Shown in pieces: positions 35,063 through 48,336 of a DNA stretch of 64,000 nt. Origin of the DNA: Macrocystis pyrifera. Lineage: Eukaryota; Sar; Phaeophyceae; Laminariales; Laminariaceae. The position numbers and the translations under genes were made by a program. The stretch lies in contig JASSKH010000029.1 in assembly GCA_031763025.1 (NCBI GenBank), positions 6,408,362 to 6,472,361 on the forward strand, given 5' to 3'. Position 1 is the stretch's first letter, and each line of letters begins with the position of its first letter. The notes beneath the pieces were generated by a model. The model worked only from the letters and a program-made list of their open reading frames with translations. It was not told where the DNA came from and made no database searches.

Positions 35063-38000
35063 ACCCCCGGCTTAGAAAAAAAACGGATGCTGTATGGAAC
35101 CCATCGTGGTTTAACCTTCATAAAACGGGACGCGAGATCTCGTCCGATTAGGCATCCAGCCACGCCCAGCGGGGTGTGAGTCTTCCTTACGGACTGACGC
35201 GCTTATCGTTCGGTTGAAACGTTATGGGTGGCTTAGGGGACCTCGCCTCGCCACTCATTTGCAACAAGGTGAAGGGCTCATGAGGTGGGGTTGGTTCTCT
35301 GCGCCACTAGCGTCGTTGTTTCCTCGCCGGCAGCTTTCAACGCCTCATCAGGCACGTTGCTGGTCGCATAGCAATACCTAACCACCGTCTCCCGCAGCGG
35401 CGCTGCCGTGGTGTATACCGCATGGAAAACATCGGAACGGGCCGATTTTGCAGTACCCGTTTGGCGAGGTACGCAGCGCATGGTGGCGACGAAGGAGCGT
35501 ACAGAAAAGAAAGATATTTTGGACGCGCCAGGGTTGTCGTTGGTCCATGCTCCGGGAGCTTGATACATATATACGTACCGGTATGTCGGTAGACATCAAC
35601 ATGCACCAGGTGCTCTGAGCTTACACATATCACGGTCCGTCACCAGCAGTCATCCGTCGGGGTCGCGAGAGGGGGCGCACCCAAGATGTACGTGCAGAAG
35701 AACCGACGGCGGTGATAGCCGTATTGCTGCCGAGTCGTGGAACGGCGCCCCCGGAATAGATTGACCCTCCGCCGTATGTCGGCGGTGTCGTACGCCGTGT
35801 CTATAGCTCAAAGTGGGTTTGCATGTTTGGCATGGAGGAGGGGGGGAGGGGGGGGTTCTAGGGGGCGATGACTCTCCTGGGGGCGGCATGGAGGTATATG
35901 TCGATGTTTTCTAGAGCAAAAAACAGCATTGAGAACGCGGGGTGCTGTGTGAAGGCAACCAAGTTGGCAGCATTACAGAATACGTACATCGATGGTGGCA
36001 CTCACTCTGTGATTGTATGAAATCCACGAATGAATGCGCGTGAACTATAGAAAACCTCGTTGATACCATGGTCATTACACGTTTCGCATACTGCATCGGC
36101 AGCAACAGCAGGTTGTCGTGTTTTTTTGTGCGGCGTTTTTCAAGCATGAAGGGATATCAAGAGACAGGGACTCCGGCCTAGCTCCCTCGTGTTCCCCACG
36201 TTGGTCCCCAGACGGCATCGAGATAATGCAGAAAGTACGTTACCGCAGCACAGCAGGCGGTACTGCATCCTAGGAAGGGACTACTTTCGCAACTACTTGC
36301 GTCAAACTCGTGTAACCAAACACCAAAGTTTGTGGCGCGCCTCGCCCTGAACGGCTGGCGGAAGAGTTGGGACGACTGCCCCAAACACGTTTTTTTGTTC
36401 TTGCTCCGTCCCATTGGCGTCTTCCTCGCCCGACTTTTCTCTCTCCATCCTACCGTAAGTAGTTACTCAGATCCGGGGTTTGTAAAGAGTAAATTGTGGT
36501 TCCCCCTTCCCCACTACGGTTCATGCCTATTGTAGCATTTGTATCGCGAGAAATGCTGCAACCCTTCCTTCCCTCGTCGACTCGCGTTGAATCTCGTTGC
36601 ACGTTGTATTCGGGGTATGCCTTCATGGATACCGGATACTGTCTGGCCTACACCGATAATGTAGTATCAATGCATATCATACCTGGTAGCACAGCATACG
36701 ATTTCCCAGTACACCAACATCACGGCATTACTGCCTGCCTTTAAGAAAATTCGCATGATACCACGTGAGTATCTGATATCATACGTAGTGGGGAAAGAAA
36801 CCGATATTCACGACTGGCCCGAAGCCCGGAGGAGGCTTGCTTCCTTTGACCAACCCCTCGTTTTGTTTTTCATGGCACTCCGTAATCCTTGAAGTAAGGA
36901 CAAACAAGCACTGTAGTGAACATGTGCGTTTTCTTCACATTGAACCGTTATTTGTACCCGCCGACATCCAGCATATCGGCAGGATACCCTTCGATGATGG
37001 TTTCTGCTTGCGGCAGTTTTGGTTTGGCCGAGCCGGGGTAATGGGGGGCTTTTCCCGTCGCGGCTTGATTGCGTCGTTTTGGTGCGTGTGTTCGATGGCC
37101 AGCTACTGTAGCTAGGCCACGGAACCCGTGAGCGGGAAGGCCGGGCTACGAACTCCCCCTAGGTTTGTCAAGGTGAGAGTGTTCGCTTCGTGTTTTTTAC
37201 CGCTGTATGCGCACAGGGGGGCCATACCAATACACCACGAAGACCCCGATATACGATCAGAACAAAACGTGACGACACACGCTCAGGAGACACAAAATCG
37301 GGAACCCTTGCTGATGCAGCTTAGGCGGCGACCATGACGCTACCGCCATCCTCGTGACGGGAGGACAATAAAGGCCCCTTTCCCGTGGTGATCGAGAGAC
37401 TTCCGGTTTCATCTTAGTCATTCCATGAGGCGTGGCCCGGCGGCAGTAAATTGCGTCGTTGTAGAGTGGGGATCCTAGACTATACCACGACTAGTGTACA
37501 AGAGCGAGCCCTCCGTGATAGCTGCTACACGACCACTAACCGTTGTTTAGAGCTTGGGCACCGTAAGAACGGCAGACAGTCTGAACTTGACGAAGAAATA
37601 CACCGATAAGATTTTCAGATACGTGGGACTGGGGGAAAATTCAGAATGTGCCCGCCGTCCGGTTTCCTGGATGACCTGTGCTGTCTCCGACCCAAGCCGC
37701 GTTGGAGTGTTTAGTGGTCTATTGGGGCCTGTGTATTGACAGGTAAGCTCACCTGGTTGACCCTCTCGGTGTCTGGTTGGGACGAGGGCCCAAATTGCTA
37801 CGGCCAGAGAAAGGGATCGGCTGAGCAATTCATGGGTAAAACTGAAGCCATTTGAAGGTGAACGGCACCTTGGACGTTTGAGCCACTTAGAGCTCCGATG
37901 CACGGTTGGCCAATCACAGAGGGTCCCACGAAAGCCCTTTCGAGAGTGCAATGCGCCGTGTTCCTGTGAGGGGACGCTAGCACCCTCAGAAACGCGTCAT

Positions 38001-40821
38001 CAAGTACCCGGGCGTAGGCGGTTTGGCAACATACACATACCACTTGTAATTTTTATGGTAAGGGATTTGCAACCAATGATCCGTATTTCGTACATGTAAA
38101 GTAGTTGATGCAAACTTACAAGAATCCTGAGCTTTTTTTGTCCTTTTTCGCACTTGTTTGGGCCCAATAACGTACTACCCCATCAAGGGAACGAAGTGTT
38201 TCTTCCCGCCGCATCTTCGACGACGACTCCATAAGAAATATAGCATCCGCCTGGAGAACACTGATATCACCTCGTGAGTCGTTTCTCGCTGCCTGCGACT
38301 GCCGTCTGGAGCACTCGAAGCCCTCACAAACCCCATCACGAGCATCCCTCAATTTCGCGGGCTGTAGTTTTCCGTGAGGAGCTGTAGCTGTGCGCGAAGT
38401 GAGGTGCAAAGGTTGAGTTTGGGGTTAGTTTTTGTATCATTTTGTGCCTCCCCAAATTTCGACCAATTTCGAACGCTTAGATCAGCACACTTTGAATACA
38501 CGCGATGCTTTACACGCATCCGGTCAGCTATGCAACAGCTTGTACGTTTGATACGAAATTTGAATCCAGTCAACTTAAGACAAGGGTTTTTTGTGCTACT
38601 GGCCTCTCGCAATCGTAGGTTTCCGTGTCGTGCTCTCACCCCGTACTATCTGCCGCCAGCGATATAACTGGGTTCCCCAGGAAACCAGGCCATCCTCGAC
38701 CTCTGATCGACATGATATAGTTCATGCCGAGCCCGTCCATGTCTGGGTCCCCGTGGCGAACAGGTGCTGGTGTTAGTGGCCTTGCTGCTCTCGCCTCCGC
38801 CAGCTGTCCGGTCCCACAAAGGGGATGGTGACGTGCATGGCTCACATGTACTCAGCTGCTCGCTTTGCGTATTTTATAAGGCAAGAGGACCCCCACCACG
38901 GGATTATGTGGTAGCCGCGAATTCCACGGAATCAGACCTGAAACACTATTTCGGGCAATTTCCTTCTTCGTCGTCCTTGAACAGGGTTTCCCCTTGGTGC
39001 CTTCCAATACTGCGCGATACCTAGGTGCACCGTCATAACATCCCCTGTGGCCGAGTGATCAGGAAGGACCAATGACAATCACGCGATACTCTCCATGGTG
39101 CACTATATCAGAGACCCTTAGTTCGGCAACTCTCTTTGAACCCACGGTCCATTGCTTCTTCGAGAATTTCAAATAATTCTTTGGCTATATTTTGGCGAGC
39201 GAGGGGGGGGGCTGTTAGGGGGCTAGAGATGGCTTGGTACCGCACGACGATCTTTTTTCGACGTTTCATACTGTCGCCCGAGGCATCGTACTACAGTAGT
39301 CTGCACCTCACGCTAGCATATTTGCGGCGTACTGCACGTTCAAACGAACATATTTTTAGACTTGGCAATCCGCGTCGCGTCGCGTGTTTGCCGAGGTTTA
39401 ACACTTTCGCCAGAGACCTCGTACTACTCCGCACCTCGCGCTAGCAATTAGCCGGCGTGCAGCGCTTTCATACGAACGCGTTTAAGCTTGGCACCCGACC
39501 ATCTCCCCCAACACACGCACGCTCATCTCTCTGTGTTGTGGAGGGCGAGGTGGGATGGAGTCGTTTTTCTCGTACGTCTACGTTTGCGCTTTAAACGGAA
39601 CATCACTCAAACGTTGTAATGCCTGCCACAAGGGCTCGTTTGGGCACGCGGACATCGCGATAAACATCCTATGAAAAACAACCTTCATCCAGGGGTGCTT
39701 CGGTGATCACTCACCTGCCGAGCGCCCAGGCTTCTCCGGAATGCTACGCTACGGTTCGTGGAGGTTCAAAGTGAGCCCCAAACGGTTTGGTCAAATCAAA
39801 TTTCTAGGCAGGGGCAAAAACCGTTACGCAGCCACCAAACGCCTAGACCTTTGCTGGGCGGTCTTGTACAGGGACTAAGAGGCGTGTCTCGTGCTTTTCA
39901 CTGCTGCCATGATATCGTACGGCAAGATCACCAGTGACCACCCTTTCGGCTCAATATTCACCTGAGCGATCTTGTTACGCCGAGCGTGATTTGGGCAGTA
40001 GGTTAACAGGAGGTCGAAGAAATGCGTATCTCGTTAGTCCACGGCCTCTGGCAGCATGAAGATATGTTTGTCCCTGAAGCAACTATTTGTCTATATTTAT
40101 ATTAAAACGGGGGCAGGGAATGTTCAGACGATCTCCCCTCCTTGCCCCTTCAGGTATCACAGGTCACCACACGCACGGGGCAAAGTGTGCCTCTGCGGGT
40201 CGTTCGTTTGGGGTATGGCATGAGCGTGTGGTGTTGCTGGTTCTGTACGGCGTTGCCTTGCTGCAGTATCTCTTTCCTAACCCTAACCCTGTGGCAATCA
40301 GAGGGGCGAGGGTGATGGGGGGTGCACTGACGCCGATGCCTGCACCGCTACTATTGAAAGTCCCGTATAGGGCTCACCAACGGAAATATTTGATAGCCGC
40401 TTCTCACTCACGCCGGTATTGGCCTTAGGTGCAATTCCGGTCGTAGCAAACGTCTTTTACCGGCGTTTTATAGGGAGCGTGGGTTTTATCCAACCAGCAC
40501 TATGGACAGCCCCCCCATTGAATTTGCCTCGTGTGCACGTATTTGCTTTGGTCCGTTTCGGGTGCATCAAAGTGCTACAATGCACTGAGGTAAGACGTCC
40601 CACCACAAACACCTCGGCGACGCATCTGGTTGCAATATTATTCCCATGAGACACAGACGTATGGCCTCATGCAAACGACCAATCAATGCGATCAAACGGA
40701 CCACCAGCGACTGGGCCTCACCGGTTGGGTTCATGCCCATGGCATTAGATATCGGAGAAACCTAACACAGCAGGAGCCCGGTTAATTCAAGATGCCAATG
40801 TCTATACACTATGTATTGAGA
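35063..40821. other. long region without a supported gene
   Basis: I find only duplicated blocks: 38040-38460 (diverged copy of 23600-24100) and 39271-39499 (listed separately). Open frames are short and have no family pattern. Confidence 0.35.
39271..39499 (+). repeat. ~100-bp direct duplication, spacing ~133
   Basis: 'tcgcccgaggcatcgtacta' with 'gcacctcacgctagca' near 39273 is matched by 'tcgccagagacctcgtacta' with 'gcacctcgcgctagca' near 39407. Both end with 'acttggcaatccg' or 'gcttggcacccg'. Confidence 0.65.
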
Positions 40822-41107
40822 CACCCCCCCCCCAAGAAGTAGCCACACCGGGAAATAAATGAACCCATTAAAGCTGTTGTCCATATGCATGTTCGCCTCA
40901 CAAGCGGTTCTTAGTATGATGCAGCTCGCCCTTCACTGCCTCACGGCGCTTCGCTAAGCTTGGTGCAAGCAATGCCTGTCTTGATCGGTGAACTCCCGAC
41001 GTGCTCTGCCCCGGCATTGTACAGCAGATGCGAGAGACTATGGTCTTGCGAATACGGCCATGGCCGATATCGAGTACAACCCCCCCCCCCCCCCCCCCCC
41101 CCCCCCC
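40822..41107 (+). repeat. poly-C repeat, copy with C runs at both ends
   Basis: A C run near 40825, then 'agccacaccgggaaat', 'cacaagcggttcttagta', 'gtgcaagcaatgcctgt' and 'atggccgatatcgagta', ending in a 28-base C run (41080-41107), the longest in the window. The first half of the full-length copy is missing. Confidence 0.7.
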
Positions 41108-41288
41108 TGTATATACAAAGAGGACAGCATATCACTACTAACATTCACGGTTGCCCTTAAGACCAAGGCCGATGCCGGAGGATCAATTACGAATTTGGGT
41201 TGCGTTGCAGATAAATATGCTACCACCGCCATAACTTGCTACTTACATCATACCCCTACCTTGTTGCTGCAGCCACTGTCTGGTGCCT

Positions 41289-41392
41289 ATTGCGGGGGAC
41301 CAGACAGCACACACCAAAACCTATATATTTACCTATTTTTACTAACTATATTTGGTCCTATTTACTATGGACCCCCCGTAATAATACCTTCG
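41289..41392. mobile_element. MITE family 2, copy H
   Basis: The left arm is shortened (gcgggggaccagacag); the right arm is intact (ctatggaccccccgtaataa). Confidence 0.75.
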
Positions 41393-41668
41393 AGTTGATG
41401 TGGGAGTGAGAACTGAACACGTACGGCACGTAGACATGTGGAGGCGATAGTGTCCTCCGTAATTGAGGATGTTATCGCTCTGCAATAAACATGGAAAATG
41501 TTCGAGTCTAAACTGACCAATAACAATAACACGTGTCAAAATATATACGTGGTATATCTCGATGACTTATAATGAAGCGCGCGAGGGCAAAGCGCGAGGT
41601 TATTTTTCATGGTTTTCCAAGGGAAAAGCCTCGTTATAACCGATCGTGCGTAGGGTGCCTTGTTATTG

Positions 41669-41774
41669 TTGCGGGGGGCTTTAGTAAACAGGACCAAATA
41701 TTGATGGTAAAAATATTGAAATATATAGGTTTTCGTGTGTACCGTAGGTCCTATTTACTGTGATCCCCCGTAAT
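41669..41774. mobile_element. MITE family 2, copy I
   Basis: Left end ttgcggggggctttagtaaa, right end ctgtgatcccccgtaatag; facing as copies F, G and J. Only about 280 bp from copy H and facing the other way. Confidence 0.75.
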
Positions 41775-42039
41775 AGTTTATCATGCGAGTATGTGGGTGT
41801 ATGGGGTTGTGGGTGATTTAATGTTTGTTTCGGCCACGTTTGTCCACTTGTGCCCAACGCACACGGCGCCAATGCCAGTCACGACGGGCTTCGCACACGC
41901 ACACACTCTGACGAAACCTTCAGGTGCTGGTGCGGTTGTACGTCGTTCAGAATTGGTCCAAGTAGGCGTGGTTACGTGTGTAGGCACATGGCTGGGCCAC
42001 GCTTTAAGAAAAATCAGAATCGTAAACTATCTTAACGCT

Positions 42040-42490
42040 TTTAGTTTTTTAAGTTCTCCCTAACGAAACCCAACTCCACGAGTACTCGTAGGTAGGGTAT
42101 GCCTGTCGGTAGAAATGTTCGGGCCGTGTCCCTAAAACGTTCTGCAGGTGGTATTGTCAGGCCCATCCTCCTCCTGGTGAGGGGACGGAGAAACAGAAGG
42201 AGCTTTGCTGGAGATATCGTAAAGCATTATGGTAGTGGCGGCACCTGTCGTAACGGTCTTGTCTTTTTAATTCTACCTAACGAAACCCAACTCTGCGGGT
42301 ACTCGCAGGCAGAATGTGCCCGTCCACAGCAGCTAGCGCTCGGGTCGTGTCCCTAAGACGTGCGGCAGGCGGTATTGTCAGACCCACCCTCCTATTGATG
42401 AGGGGACGGATAATCGAGAGAAGTTCTGCAGCAGTAGATGGCGTGTAGCAGTAGCAATGGTGGCACCCGCTACGAGAAGCTCTGTTGGAC
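42040..42490 (+). repeat. 217-bp direct duplication
   Basis: 'taacgaaacccaact' starts at 42061 and 42278. The copies share 'gtgtccctaa', 'ggtattgtcag' and 'gaggggacgga' blocks in the same order, at moderate divergence. Confidence 0.75.
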
Positions 42491-42639
42491 ACATGTCAGG
42501 TTGTATACTTTTCGTCTTCAAATTGTGACTAATTTCGGGTTGGAGAACCAGGAAACACACAACCTGTAGAAAGAAAGGGCTCAAGGGTTAGACTAGCAAG
42601 GCGAGCGTACAGCGACGCTAACCCTGGCCTCGAGTGCCC

Positions 42640-42682
42640 TACTGCCGCTGCTGCTGCTTCTGCTGTTGCTGCCCCCGCCGCG

Positions 42683-42734
<52 letters not shown>

Positions 42735-42945
42735 ACGATTTTGTTCTGGTGAGAGAATGTGGTCGTGGTGGTGACGAGCGATAGATTGTTCGTGGCGGCG
42801 ACGGCCGCATCTGCCCCGCCTGCTCCGCCGGGGGGGGCTCTCGGGGGGCGTCGGCTGGCGCTGGACTACCTCTTGGATACCTGTTACCGGAAGAAGGTTC
42901 ACAGGCATGCTTGTTTCGAGCGGGGGGGGGGGGGGGGGGGGGAAG
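42640..42945. repeat. CTG tract and 21-base G run
   Basis: An uninterrupted CTG tract runs about 42681-42733, with looser CTG/CCG triplets before it. A G run lies at 42922-42942. Overlapping open frames on both strands (Ala- or Gln-rich, Gly-rich) follow from these tracts; neither shows a family pattern. Confidence 0.7.
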
Positions 42946-43676
42946 GAAGAGGGGGCAGTGGTGGAAATTGTGACGGACCGAAAGTTGAGCACGCGCGCGT
43001 GGCCTTTCTCTCCCGCACTGCCGGCCTGCTGCCGCTACCGAGAGGACCGGGGGGCGCGCGTACGTCACGCCGCGTACCGCTGACGGGGATAACTTATACA
43101 CATCTCTGCTTTTTGTTGTACATGTATTCTTCGTTGAGTTTCCACACCAAACGTCAGCTGTATACATCCCTTAAAGACAGACGTGGCATGTGTCAAGTCT
43201 CGCCAAGGCTGGAAGGAAGAGGACGAGGAGGAGGAGGGCGGGACTTTCGTCGCCGACCACACAACATATGCAGTGACACTCGAGCAAAATTGGCGATTCT
43301 TAAAAGAACCCCGGCCAGCTCTTCGGTCGAATATAACACACACATCCTAAAATATTGCGAGAATTTTCCCCAGGCGGTCGAGGTTTGAGCTGGGCCAGGC
43401 TTTGAATTAAAATCAAGCATGTTTCGACCCTGTTGTCGGAACTGGGTCAAGTCTGAAACAGCCCTCGCTGCAGGGCTACAAGCCTGGTTTGACTGGTTTA
43501 GCTGGTAGGGCTGGTTCGTACTAGAGCGTCAGCTCTGCTCTGCTGTGATCACCCTGCGAGGATTTATTATTTTGACGTGGCGAAACGCCAAGATTTCTTA
43601 AACAACTGTGCCTTGTTGTTCTTGTCCTTTCATTGGGACCCCGATCACCGACACAACGTTGCGTAAATATCTACAG

Positions 43677-45378
43677 CCCTAATGACGAAGTGTTCCTGCG
43701 TCCGTTTTGCGAGGCCGTTGCTCAGTACGTACGGGCGGAGAACATGCACCGTAGGGGCGTCGGGATGATGATCCTTTCGGGAAGGAACGGATTGAAGGTG
43801 AGCGCAGGATACAGTGAAACATACCAGTGAATAGAAATATATTAAACGGGCCTTATCGTTTGCTTTGTATTAGGTATCCCAAAGCAAGAATCAATGCAAC
43901 AAGTTATCGAATGCCAGGTATTTGCCGTACCGTGTTTGCACCCACGAATGCCCGTGCTTATATACGAGTTAACGAATCAATTCGTTCGGCGTCTGGAGAC
44001 ATGTTTCTAGTCGAAATATCGTGCAGCCACTGGCGGTAGCTGATAGAGTACAATGTCCACTTCACATATGGTTCCCTTTGATCATGCATCCTGCCTGTAG
44101 TAGGAGCACCAAGTTCCGCAAGCCATAGCACCCACCACAGAACCGTCCACGTCTACACATACCTAGCAGACGTATAGCATGCGTTCGATGGTCGAAAATT
44201 GATCTGCAGAAAGATTTCTCCTCCAGATAGTTTTGAACCAGACTACGTTGTTGATGGTAGAATATTCGGTTCCAGGTTTTCTACTAACAGAGTAGCTGAC
44301 ACCATGCGTAAATCACAGCTTCTGGCCTACTACTGGTAAGCTCGACCAACGCTCACCCATATCTGTAAAAAACAACGCATTCCCTCATGGATAATGGATA
44401 AATCTCCCTACCGCGTTTGCATCCTTAAGTTGGCCTGTTCTCATGTTGGACGAGGCGTAGTCGGGTCGCTCAACGTTTGTGACAACGGTTGGAAACGAAC
44501 ATGGTTAGTCCCGCCTGGCGCACAGGAGAGACGAAACCTAGTGATCGCCACGAAGAGGTCTTTCTGCATCATGAACACAGCGCTTATTATGACACCATCA
44601 ACGCGCACTGCTTGTACCGCGGAGAAGCAACGGTGAGTTACCCTTCCTTAAAGTAGTGTTGCCTGTGCGTCCGGTCAGTGCAGCGCCCTTGGTGCCTGTG
44701 GACGTCGTCCGTGTACTAACCCCGAATACGAGCTTCGCTTCCATGGCTCAGGTGACAATGGACAAATGGGCAGACCCCTCGATTGGTCATACCGGAGACA
44801 CCTCTAACCCGCGGACCATAACCGGACAACACATCTGCCGGATGACTAAAGACGACACCAAGTGCACGGCCTGTCACGCTAAGGATGAAGACTGGGGCAC
44901 CCTGCTCATAGGTGGTCTCAAAGCCAAGCTGCAATACACCCAAGAAATACGACGACCACGTTGAACCCAGTCACGTCAACGATCTGGCATGAACCTTGGA
45001 TTTGTTGAGTTGCAAACATTTCCTCGCTCTCAACGAGCACGTTGTGCCAAGCGACAAATAAATGATAGCCCATTGCTTACGCCGAGGAGTATTCTACTCA
45101 TGGGAAGAGTGAGTACTAGTCCTGAGAAAAATGACGAAGGAAACATTTCGCTGCTTTCTTTCAACAACCAGACAACTACTCATGGATACTCCAACCGAGT
45201 TCCAAGGAGAAGCGGTCATGCAAGCGTGGGCCTTGCTTTGCCGGACGCGTGCAACGATGACGCCGCGCAGGGCTGCGGTTGTCGCGAAGGAGCCGTTTGG
45301 TGTTCGGACCAAGGCATGTGTGAGACATGGCCTTCGGCTAACTGCTGTTTTGGGGGTCCCGCCCAGTCCGCAAGCTAG
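43677..45378 (+). CDS. tentative multi-exon gene, cysteine-rich protein of unknown function
   Basis: Exon-like pieces with good splice sites. (1) 43677-43797, ctacag acceptor and gtgagc donor, reading PNDEVFLRPFCEAVAQYV and GVGMMILSGRNGLK. (2) 44526-44632, gcacag acceptor and gtgagt donor, reading HEEVFLHHEHSAYYDTINAH. (3) 44679 to about 44750, reading CSALGACGRRPCTNPEYE; pieces 2 and 3 join in phase. (4) Up to 45378, reading GCGCREGAVWCSDQGMC and NCCFGG before a stop. Pieces 1 and 2 do not join in phase, so at least one exon is missing or wrong. The many Cys suggest an extracellular protein. I do not recognise the family. Confidence 0.33.
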
Positions 45379-47681
45379 AAGTAATTTTCACCATATCTAG
45401 GGGAAGGCGTGATTATAGTGCGGTTGTGTGTCCAACATGTTGTGACAAAAGGTCTTGGCGCGGTTATCTGGCAATTGCCTTTGCCCTCGCTCTTGATTTG
45501 TGTGTGCCTCTTTTAGGGTCGATGCGTAGCACTATCAGTCGAGAGACGGGCACTTCCTGCTTTTGCATGTGCTTGGTTTGATTATCCCTTTCACTATCGT
45601 CCAGCTGGCGGTAGTAGTGCTGGTGGTGCGCGTCTAAGCTCAGATCGCAGAGCGTGCTGGCGGACACATGGTCGTTGCGGTTGGCTTGGCTCTCGATATC
45701 GATTCTCTCACCTCGATTGGGTGTATCGCGCTATCGTTGAGGGGTCGAAAACAGTTCACTGCTGTCACAGGTCTTCAGTTTGTTTTGTTCTTCTGCGACC
45801 ATGAAGATGGCGGGCAAAGCTCTGTGTGCGCCACATGCTGTGGGGAAACGAGTTTGGCGGATGCGTGGTGTGGGCGGTTGAAGCACTTGTATTCCTCCGG
45901 CGTCTTGTTTACGGTAGGTGTGTAGCTCTATCAAATAGGAAGCATCTTTGTTCTTTTTTCGGTCTTCGGTGGACTGGATTTCGCTATCGCGTCAGTTGCC
46001 GTGGTGGTGTGTGCAATATCCCGGCGTCGCAGAGTGCGTAGGCGGATTTATGGTGGTGGTGGTTATCCTAGGTCGTCGTGTGGTGTCTTGCCGGACGTGG
46101 GGGGCTGTATCGTTGCCATTAGATTCCTTTAAAAAAAAATGTTGATGTTGCCGGCCGTTCGTTCACTCGCTTCCTTGGCCTTGGTTTTCGCGAAGGGGTA
46201 TTGGCCGTGGTGTGTCAGTTGACAAGGTCGACGAGCGTGTTAGCGAATATGTGGTTTGTCGTGGTTGGGCAGTCCTACCTACCACCGAAATTAACAGGAC
46301 GCCGTGTCACACATGGGTGCAGTAGTATGTTGCCTTCTGACAACCACACAACGATGGAAACCATTCCGGCAGCGGGGTCGTCTCACTTCCGATCGAGTTG
46401 TTTTCTCGTAGATTTAGACCGGTGTTGGAATCCTCATCGATGCTGCTGCTCGGGTGCAGAGAAACTTCCCCTTGTACCAGTAACCCTCCAGCCTAAGACA
46501 CCTACCACGCAAAAAACACTTCTACCCCCGCGGTCAAACGAAGGTAGAACACCTCTCGTGGTGATCATGATCACTACCTGACGACGACATACATTGCAGT
46601 CACAGACACATAGAGCACCAGCTACTCTGAAACAAAAAAATCCTCCTCTCGCGAAACCTGCAGGCTGATTCACGCTAAAAGCTGAACCTATCTTTGCAAT
46701 TTCACCACCATGAACGCCGCTTTCATCTTCTACTTCCATGTCGCACAGTGGGTATGACACTGTCTCCCATGAAAAGCTAGAAAAAAAAATATCGGAGTCC
46801 GGTTTATGTAGTCGCGGTCTTGGCTCAATGTTATCGCCAGCACTTTCGAACATTATCTTTCGTCACATGAGGAGCTCAATATCTCGCCCGAAACATGACT
46901 TCGAACAAGTTTGCTCGCGCCATCCGGCCAGTATTTTCGTGAGTTAGTCCTGAACCAAAACGGATTGCAGGTACTGACAGTATCATAGCAACCGGGATAC
47001 TAATAGCTGCTCACCTCAGGAGCCCAACCTGTCAGAAAATACTGCCCCAAAAAAGTGCCACCCCTCCCGTTAAACAAGTCGTACCTGGTGCATTACGGGG
47101 ATAGTCGTGGACGGCTTCCCTTATCGCCGCTTTTTTCATGTTTTTTGTCGACGAAACGTCGTCAATTCTTGCATCATGATGGCAGGTATTCACATTGCTT
47201 ATAGATTATACTTTTGTTTTATTATCTCTCCAAGCCGTTTCGTCTGGTCCCCCCCGGCTACGAGGGCCTCTGAACAAACGGTGAAAACAAAAAAAAAACA
47301 CACACACATGAAAAAATGACAAGATCAAATGAGCCGCCCCGTCAGAATGTCGGAAAAAAAAATGTTCACGTGCAAACACGTGCCAAGAATGGCCTGAGCA
47401 GAACCTCTACACGAAGTACGGCACCGGCACCAATCAACGCCCGAAGTCGATCAGATGCTGGAACTGAGAAATTCCGAGGCATATGGCGTAAAAGCTAGCC
47501 AGGTCCACGCCGGTTGTGGATACAGACCCTGAAAAAGGTTTGCACACGTGTCCTGTTGCTCCCCTCCAAACCGTCAAGGAACGGTGTTTGGTTTGTGTAC
47601 GTTTTTTGGGAGGGGATTCCACGACGACAAAAACACGCAAGCAAGAGTAACGACCAAAACATCTGGCGGAAGGCCAAAGTT
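45379..47681. other. non-coding region
   Basis: No supported gene. A worn fragment at about 46866-46930 ('gaggagctcaatatctcgcc') resembles the inner part of MITE family 1. Confidence 0.35.
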
Positions 47682-47932
47682 GAGGTCTTCTACGGTAGAG
47701 GTTCGCCCTATTTGTTTGCTGAGGCTCCTCACTTGACCTTAAGGAGCTCCGCACCTCACGCGAACACTTACTTGAGCAACACATCAAATCGCGTTCCGAT
47801 GAATACTCCCATGGCCCAAGCACACCAAAACATCATTTTTCGAAACATGACTGGCATTCCGACGATTTTGGGTTAAGGAGCGAAAACGTTTTGGCGGAAA
47901 TATGCCAGCCTGCCTCTATCGTAGAACGCGTC
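47682..47932 (+). mobile_element. MITE family 1, copy 8
   Basis: Left end ggtcttctacggtagagg, right end ctctatcgtagaacgcgtc. The inner blocks are intact apart from a short gap in the 'gtcattcag' block. It is the only good copy outside the protease gene. Confidence 0.8.
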
Positions 47933-48336
47933 AATTACAAAACCAAAAGCATTCGGCAACTGGGTTGACAGGGGCTCATGGAACACCCACGCAATGCTTT
48001 CAAAATCTAAGTGCAGCCGCCGGTGTGGGAACATCCGACAACTGGTAGTGCGGTATTGGGATCACTAATACATCCTTGTTTTCGGCGGCTCAGAGCCACT
48101 CGGCCGAAGTGTCCACCTTATCAGTGTCAGCAATCGTAGACTTTGTAGAAATTCTGCTTCGCGATATGCAACGCCATGGGCTCGCTTATTTGTCACTCTC
48201 GACGCCGAAAAGAAAGGTTTTTAAGATCCAATTTTGAGTCAGCAGTCGAGCCGATCCGCCTTAGTTTTAGAAACGCGATAGTGGACGTGGGTGTGGCCCT
48301 TCTACCGAAGCAACAACCCAGCGCGGATAAAACTCG

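Noticed and set aside
34567-35163. 198-codon open frame on the minus strand
   Set aside because: No family pattern; the plus strand in the same place carries leucine-rich-repeat debris related to 61258-61745.
42529-43388. Long open frames on both strands with Ala, Gln or Gly runs
   Set aside because: They follow from the CTG tract and the G run; both strands are open at once and neither has a domain.
44860-44890. CxxCH heme-binding motif (CTACH) suggesting a cytochrome c
   Set aside because: A lone motif in a short frame with no distal Met or cytochrome fold pattern; another frame in the same place looks more exon-like.
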